Of a stretch of 32,070 nucleotides of DNA, positions 27,984 to 32,070 are shown one piece after another. The position numbers were made by a program, and so were the translations under genes. Every line of letters begins with the position of its first letter. Within the stretch, counting starts at the first letter, position 1. Under the pieces are notes generated by a model, which was not told where the DNA came from, did no database searches, and saw only the letters and a program-made list of their open reading frames with translations. Origin of the DNA: Bacillota bacterium (lineage in GTDB: Bacteria; Bacillota; Clostridia; Caldicoprobacterales; Caldicoprobacteraceae); the NCBI GenBank assembly GCA_023622385.1, contig JAMNZI010000144.1, positions 1 to 32,070 of the forward strand. The letters run 5' to 3'.

Positions 27984-30056
27984 TCACATGTTGTGTGTAA
28001 GAATTTTATTGTTTTCTACCATCTTGGCAATTCCTCCAACATCCAAAATGCAGGCTACACTGCCATCACCCAAAATGGTAGCTCCTGAAAAAGTTTCTAC
28101 TTTGCCTATATAAGAACCCAGCGGCTTAACAACAATTTCCTGAGTACCAATAAGTTCATCCACCACCAACCCAAACCTTTTTTCAGCAACACCTAAAACC
28201 ACAATAAAAATATTTTTATGATGCATCTTTATACGCTGGATATTAAAGTAATCGTGCAACCAGATAAGAGGAAGTACCTTTTCCCTTATTAACGTGATAG
28301 CTTGCCCTTTTATAAATCCAATTTCATTTTCGGGCTTGCGTACAATTTCAACCACATTGCTCATTGGCAATGCATATACCTCATCACTTATCCTTACTAA
28401 AAGCCCTGGAAGAATGGCCAAAGTGAGAGGAAGCTTTATTGTAAATTTCGTTCCCTCTCCATGCTTTGTTTCTACTTCAATAATTCCATTTAGCTTTTCT
28501 ATATGGTTGCGCACTATATCCATTCCCACTCCGCGTCCGGAAATTTCATTTACTTCTTGTGACGTGGAGAAACCCGTATGAAATATAAGATTGATAATCT
28601 CCTGCTCTGTTAAGGTATCGGCTTCCTTTTCAGTAATAATCCCTTTTTTTATAGCACATTCTTTTACCTTTTGTACATCAATCCCCCGACCATCATCCTG
28701 TACAATAAGCACAACATGATTTTCCTGGTAAAAAGCGCTTATTATTAATTTGCCTTTTGGGGGTTTGCCAATACTAATACGTTCCTCTGAAGGCTCAATT
28801 CCATGGTCAATGGCGTTTCTGATAAGATGAATCAGCGGGTCGGCTATATCCTCTATTATTGTCTTGTCCAGTTCCGTCTCTTCTCCTTCAATAACAAGCT
28901 CAACTTCTTTGCCTAGAGCCTCTGCCAGATCTCTTACTATACGCGGAAAACGATTAAATAACTGTTGAATTGGCAACATACGCATTTTCATAACACCCTC
29001 TTGCAGTTCGCTAATTACCCTTGACACATGGTTTGATATCATTAAAAGCTCGTCAACCATGCCATCAGAAATGTAACAGCTGTGTAACTCATTTCCCACC
29101 TTATATATCCTGGTCTGTTCAATCACCAACTCTCCTACCAGATCCACAAGCTTCTCAACCCTTTCTACATCTACACGTATTGTTCTTTTTTGAGCATATG
29201 TATTCACAGATATTTTATTTCTGTTAATTTGTTCTTCTCTATGTTCAGCAAACGCTTGTTGTTCTGATAATTTAATATCATACGGATATATATCAACATT
29301 ATCTATATCCACCAGCTCATTTAGTATTTTTGCTTTAATGGTTTTTGCATCTAACTTCGTAATTAAAAGATAATAAACATCGCTTATTTGAATATCGTCA
29401 GAAGGTTCTATCACATTTGGCTCTGTTGTAATTACATTGCCCATCTGATTAAAATAATTAAGTATCAAGTATGCACGTGCAGTTTTCATAAGACTATCAT
29501 CCGAAATTTTCACTTTACATACCAGTATATTTAATTCTGATTTCAATGCCTGGATAAGCTGATATCTCTGATCAAAGTCAAGCTCAAACTCTATAGTTTT
29601 GTTATCTTGTTCTGTATTTTGAACACCCTTATCTTGTTTTATATATTGGTTTTGATTGTACCCTCCGGACAGTATTTCTTTTAATTTATTTACTGTACTA
29701 GATATATCAGTTTTAATATTATTCCTGTCAGATACAAAATCTTGTTTTAGCATTCTCAGCTGATCCAGACATTGAAATAATGCATTTATAACTGTTTTGG
29801 TTGCTTTAAGTCGGTGATTTCGTATTTCATCCAATACATTTTCCATCTCATGTGTCAGAATCTTCATTTCTTCAAATCCCATTGCCGATGAAGACCCTTT
29901 TAATGTATGCGCTACACGAAATATTTTTTGAATTACTTCTGGAGTTTCGCCATTTTGTTCCAACTCCAAAATGCTCTGTTCCAGGACTTCCAATTGTTCT
30001 TCAACCTCTTCAAGAAAGGCATCTATCATCTCCGGAGTATCATACAGCCCAGCCAT
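27984..30056 (-). CDS. cheA: Chemotaxis histidine kinase
   Basis: HPt FRVAHTLKGSSSAMGF; VERVEKLVDLVGELVI; HLIRNAIDHGIE; DDGRGID; GRGVGMDIVR; C-terminal CheW-like domain. Confidence 0.97.
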   Translation of the reverse strand: MAGLYDTPEMIDAFLEEVEEQLEVLEQSILELEQNGETPEVIQKIFRVAHTLKGSSSAMGFEEMKILTHEMENVLDEIRNHRLKATKTVINALFQCLDQLRMLKQDFVSDRNNIKTDISSTVNKLKEILSGGYNQNQYIKQDKGVQNTEQDNKTIEFELDFDQRYQLIQALKSELNILVCKVKISDDSLMKTARAYLILNYFNQMGNVITTEPNVIEPSDDIQISDVYYLLITKLDAKTIKAKILNELVDIDNVDIYPYDIKLSEQQAFAEHREEQINRNKISVNTYAQKRTIRVDVERVEKLVDLVGELVIEQTRIYKVGNELHSCYISDGMVDELLMISNHVSRVISELQEGVMKMRMLPIQQLFNRFPRIVRDLAEALGKEVELVIEGEETELDKTIIEDIADPLIHLIRNAIDHGIEPSEERISIGKPPKGKLIISAFYQENHVVLIVQDDGRGIDVQKVKECAIKKGIITEKEADTLTEQEIINLIFHTGFSTSQEVNEISGRGVGMDIVRNHIEKLNGIIEVETKHGEGTKFTIKLPLTLAILPGLLVRISDEVYALPMSNVVEIVRKPENEIGFIKGQAITLIREKVLPLIWLHDYFNIQRIKMHHKNIFIVVLGVAEKRFGLVVDELIGTQEIVVKPLGSYIGKVETFSGATILGDGSVACILDVGGIAKMVENNKILTHNM

Positions 30057-30070
30057 GTTACACCTCCTCC

Positions 30071-30493
30071 CTACTCATAAAGTACTTTGTCGATCTTTAA
30101 GATGCTGACAATTTCCTCACCGGCAATGCCTATACCTTCAAAGTAACTGCCATCAATACCTGCCATCATTTCAGGAGGAGGTTGGATGTCTGAAAATCTA
30201 ACCACCTGATTAACTTTGTCAACTATTATTCCTACCATTTCATCCCGGCTTTTTACAATTACAATACGAGTTGACTTGGTAACGGTATAGTGATTTAAAC
30301 CAAACCGTTTGGGAAGATTAATAACTGGAATAATTTTACCGCGAAGATTAATAACTCCTTCAAGAAAAGATTTGCTATTATGTACAGGAGTAATTTTCTG
30401 CATTTTAATTATTTCATATACATCACTAATTTTCAGTGCATACTTTTCATTAGCTAGTTCATACACAATATACTGAGTGTCGAGTAAATTCAT
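30071..30493 (-). CDS. cheW: Chemotaxis coupling protein
   Basis: YIVYELANEKYALKISDVYEIIK, GVINLRGKIIPVINLPKRFG. Confidence 0.96.
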   Translation of the reverse strand: MNLLDTQYIVYELANEKYALKISDVYEIIKMQKITPVHNSKSFLEGVINLRGKIIPVINLPKRFGLNHYTVTKSTRIVIVKSRDEMVGIIVDKVNQVVRFSDIQPPPEMMAGIDGSYFEGIGIAGEEIVSILKIDKVLYE

Positions 30494-30499
30494 GCTTCT

Positions 30500-30703
30500 T
30501 CACCTCCTTCTAATACTACTTTTCTTTATCTCCGCAACAGCCTTGCTACTACCCATAGCTTTGCGATACACCCTGTAATGAGTCATGGCATCGTATGCAT
30601 CCACCACTGCCAGAATACGACTTACATTGCATTTCACCTGCCCTCTATTCCTGTTTTTGAAAAAATAAAGGGCCTCTTTCACTACATTACCTTCATAACC
30701 CAT
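30500..30703 (-). pseudogene. Remnant of an HD-GYP phosphodiesterase/response-regulator C-terminus
   Basis: SRILAVVDAYDAMTHYRVYRKAMGSSKAVAEIKKSS matches the conserved HD-GYP post-GYP segment (RILAVVDAYDAMTSDRPYRKA...). No HD or GYP residues upstream; the ORF stops in the cheW SD. Confidence 0.75.
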
Positions 30704-30741
30704 AACAAGTCCTGAAAAGCATAGTGAAAGTAGGCCCTTAT
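30665..30741. repeat. Imperfect about 20-bp inverted repeat with a 37-nt loop
   Basis: ATAAAGGGCCTCTTTCACTA (30665-30684) versus the reverse complement of tagtgaaagtaggcccttat (30722-30741). Confidence 0.75.
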
Positions 30742-30799
30742 ATCTAATGTAATATAACAGAACTATGCAATATAAGTAAATATAACCATAATTTTACAT

Positions 30800-30919
30800 T
30801 TAATACATTAAATACCCCCCATGCGAACATATGTTCTTGCATATATATGCATAACCGTTCAACTTTCGTGCATCTATTTCATTTACTGAATATTGTTGTA
30901 AATCATATATTAACACCAT
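30800..30919 (-). CDS. Hypothetical 39-aa small ORF
   Basis: MVLIYDLQQYSVNEIDARKLNGYAYICKNICSHGGYLMY, ATG at 30919 preceded by AAAAGGGGAGATGGATAA (SD about 8 nt away). Confidence 0.35.
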   Translation of the reverse strand: MVLIYDLQQYSVNEIDARKLNGYAYICKNICSHGGYLMY

Positions 30920-30970
30920 TTATCCATCTCCCCTTTTATATCATGCCTTTATATATACACTACAAAGAAT

Positions 30971-31001
30971 AAACCTCTTTGCAGTAAACAAAAGAGGCTT
31001 T
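30971..31001 (-). terminator. Putative terminator/hairpin downstream of cysS
   Basis: AAGCCTCTTT-loop-AAAGAGGTTTATTCTTT on the minus strand. Confidence 0.5.
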
Positions 31002-31218
31002 ATCTTGTAAGAATTTTTAACTGTCAAATTTCTTCATTTTTCGCACTTCTAGAAAATATATTAAACCCTATTAAACTACATTGCAAAAGGACCATTTTAC
31101 TATATTTTGGTACTATATTCCTATTTAGTGCTGCTCGTTATAGTATCATTTGTCTATTTAAACATCTATCATTTTACAAAATTCAACAAAATTCCAGCTT
31201 AAATCAATCCTTATTTCT

Positions 31219-32070
31219 TTATATCTCTTTATGCTTAAAAATCACCCTGACCCCCTGCGGCGTATCCTCAAGTATAATTCCACGAGCCCTAAGTTCATCC
31301 CGTATTTGATCAGCCAGTGCCCAGTTCTTTTCCTTGCGCGCCTGTTGCCTCTTTTCAATCAAGGCTTTAATCTCGGGATCAAGCTCTTGCCTTGGGTCCT
31401 TCCTCAAAAGCCCCAAGACGCCTGTCAGCTCATCCAAAAGCGCATAGGCCCTCTCCACAGCCTGCTTTGAACTGCTGGCACTCAGCTGAGAATTTATATC
31501 CCTTACCATATCAAAGATGGCAGCCAGGGCATCGGCGGTATTTATGTCATCGTCCATTGCCTCTTCAAACCTGGCCTTATACCCCGCAAGCCTTTGGAAG
31601 AAATCCCTTTCTTCCTCCGAGAGCTCCTTTTCAGCAGCGTTTTCCATCATGTGCAAGAGATTGGCCTTGCAATTGTACAGGCGTTCCAGGGCGCTCTGCG
31701 CCTGTCTAAGCATATCCTCGCTGAAGTTTATAGGATTGCGGTAATGGGCCGAGAGCATGAAGAATCGCACCACTTCCGGATCAAACTGTTTGAGTATATC
31801 ACGAACAGTGAAGAAGTTGCCCAGGGACTTGGACATTTTCTGGTTATTTACATTGATATATCCGTTATGCAGCCAGTACCTTGCAAAAGGCTTGCCGGTA
31901 GCCGCCTCACTCTGAGCAATCTCGTTTTCATGATGTGGGAATATGAGGTCCTGGCCGCCAGCGTGTATGTCAATGGTCTCCCCCAGGTACTTCATGGCCA
32001 TCACCGAGCACTCTATGTGCCAGCCCGGCCTTCCCTTGCCCCACGGGCTATCCCACGCGGGCTCGCCCGG
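31219..32070 (-). CDS. cysS: Cysteine--tRNA ligase, C-terminal part (5' end beyond the window)
   Basis: [68 protein letters not shown]. The reading frame continues to the window edge. Confidence 0.97.
   Translation of the reverse strand, partial: PGEPAWDSPWGKGRPGWHIECSVMAMKYLGETIDIHAGGQDLIFPHHENEIAQSEAATGKPFARYWLHNGYINVNNQKMSKSLGNFFTVRDILKQFDPEVVRFFMLSAHYRNPINFSEDMLRQAQSALERLYNCKANLLHMMENAAEKELSEEERDFFQRLAGYKARFEEAMDDDINTADALAAIFDMVRDINSQLSASSSKQAVERAYALLDELTGVLGLLRKDPRQELDPEIKALIEKRQQARKEKNWALADQIRDELRARGIILEDTPQGVRVIFKHKEI

Overview
This 32 kb window looks like a chromosomal segment of an anaerobic, low/mid-GC Firmicute (Clostridia-like; inferred from protein flavour). It is mostly housekeeping. 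Left edge: the 5' end of a probable IS transposase, then a tRNA-Arg(ACG). Next: an MFS transporter, a 52-aa four-CxxC protein, two tRNA-Ser genes with their own promoter, serS, a NiaR-type regulator, a polysaccharide deacetylase and GTP-dependent pckG. A long minus-strand block follows, centred on serine/glycine/one-carbon/methionine metabolism: a THUMP methyltransferase, sdaAA, sdaAB, gcvPB, gcvPA, gcvH, gcvT, an MFS transporter, a TPR-like protein, a thioesterase, metH-like, and yitJ-type HMT/MTHFR (a GNAT gene lies on +). Last comes a minus-strand chemotaxis cluster (cheW-cheA-soluble MCP-cheR-cheB-unknown), with an HD-GYP remnant upstream, and cysS running off the right edge. I found no CRISPR array and no clear new defence or biosynthetic system. 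The best candidates for something under-described are (i) a structured intergenic RNA element between pckG and the THUMP methyltransferase (about 8124-8275), (ii) a soluble MCP with a 168-bp in-frame tandem duplication inside GC-rich mosaic islands, (iii) the region upstream of cheW (39-aa ORF, SOS-box-like palindrome, long imperfect inverted repeat, truncated HD-GYP), and (iv) an uncharacterised protein at the end of the chemotaxis operon.
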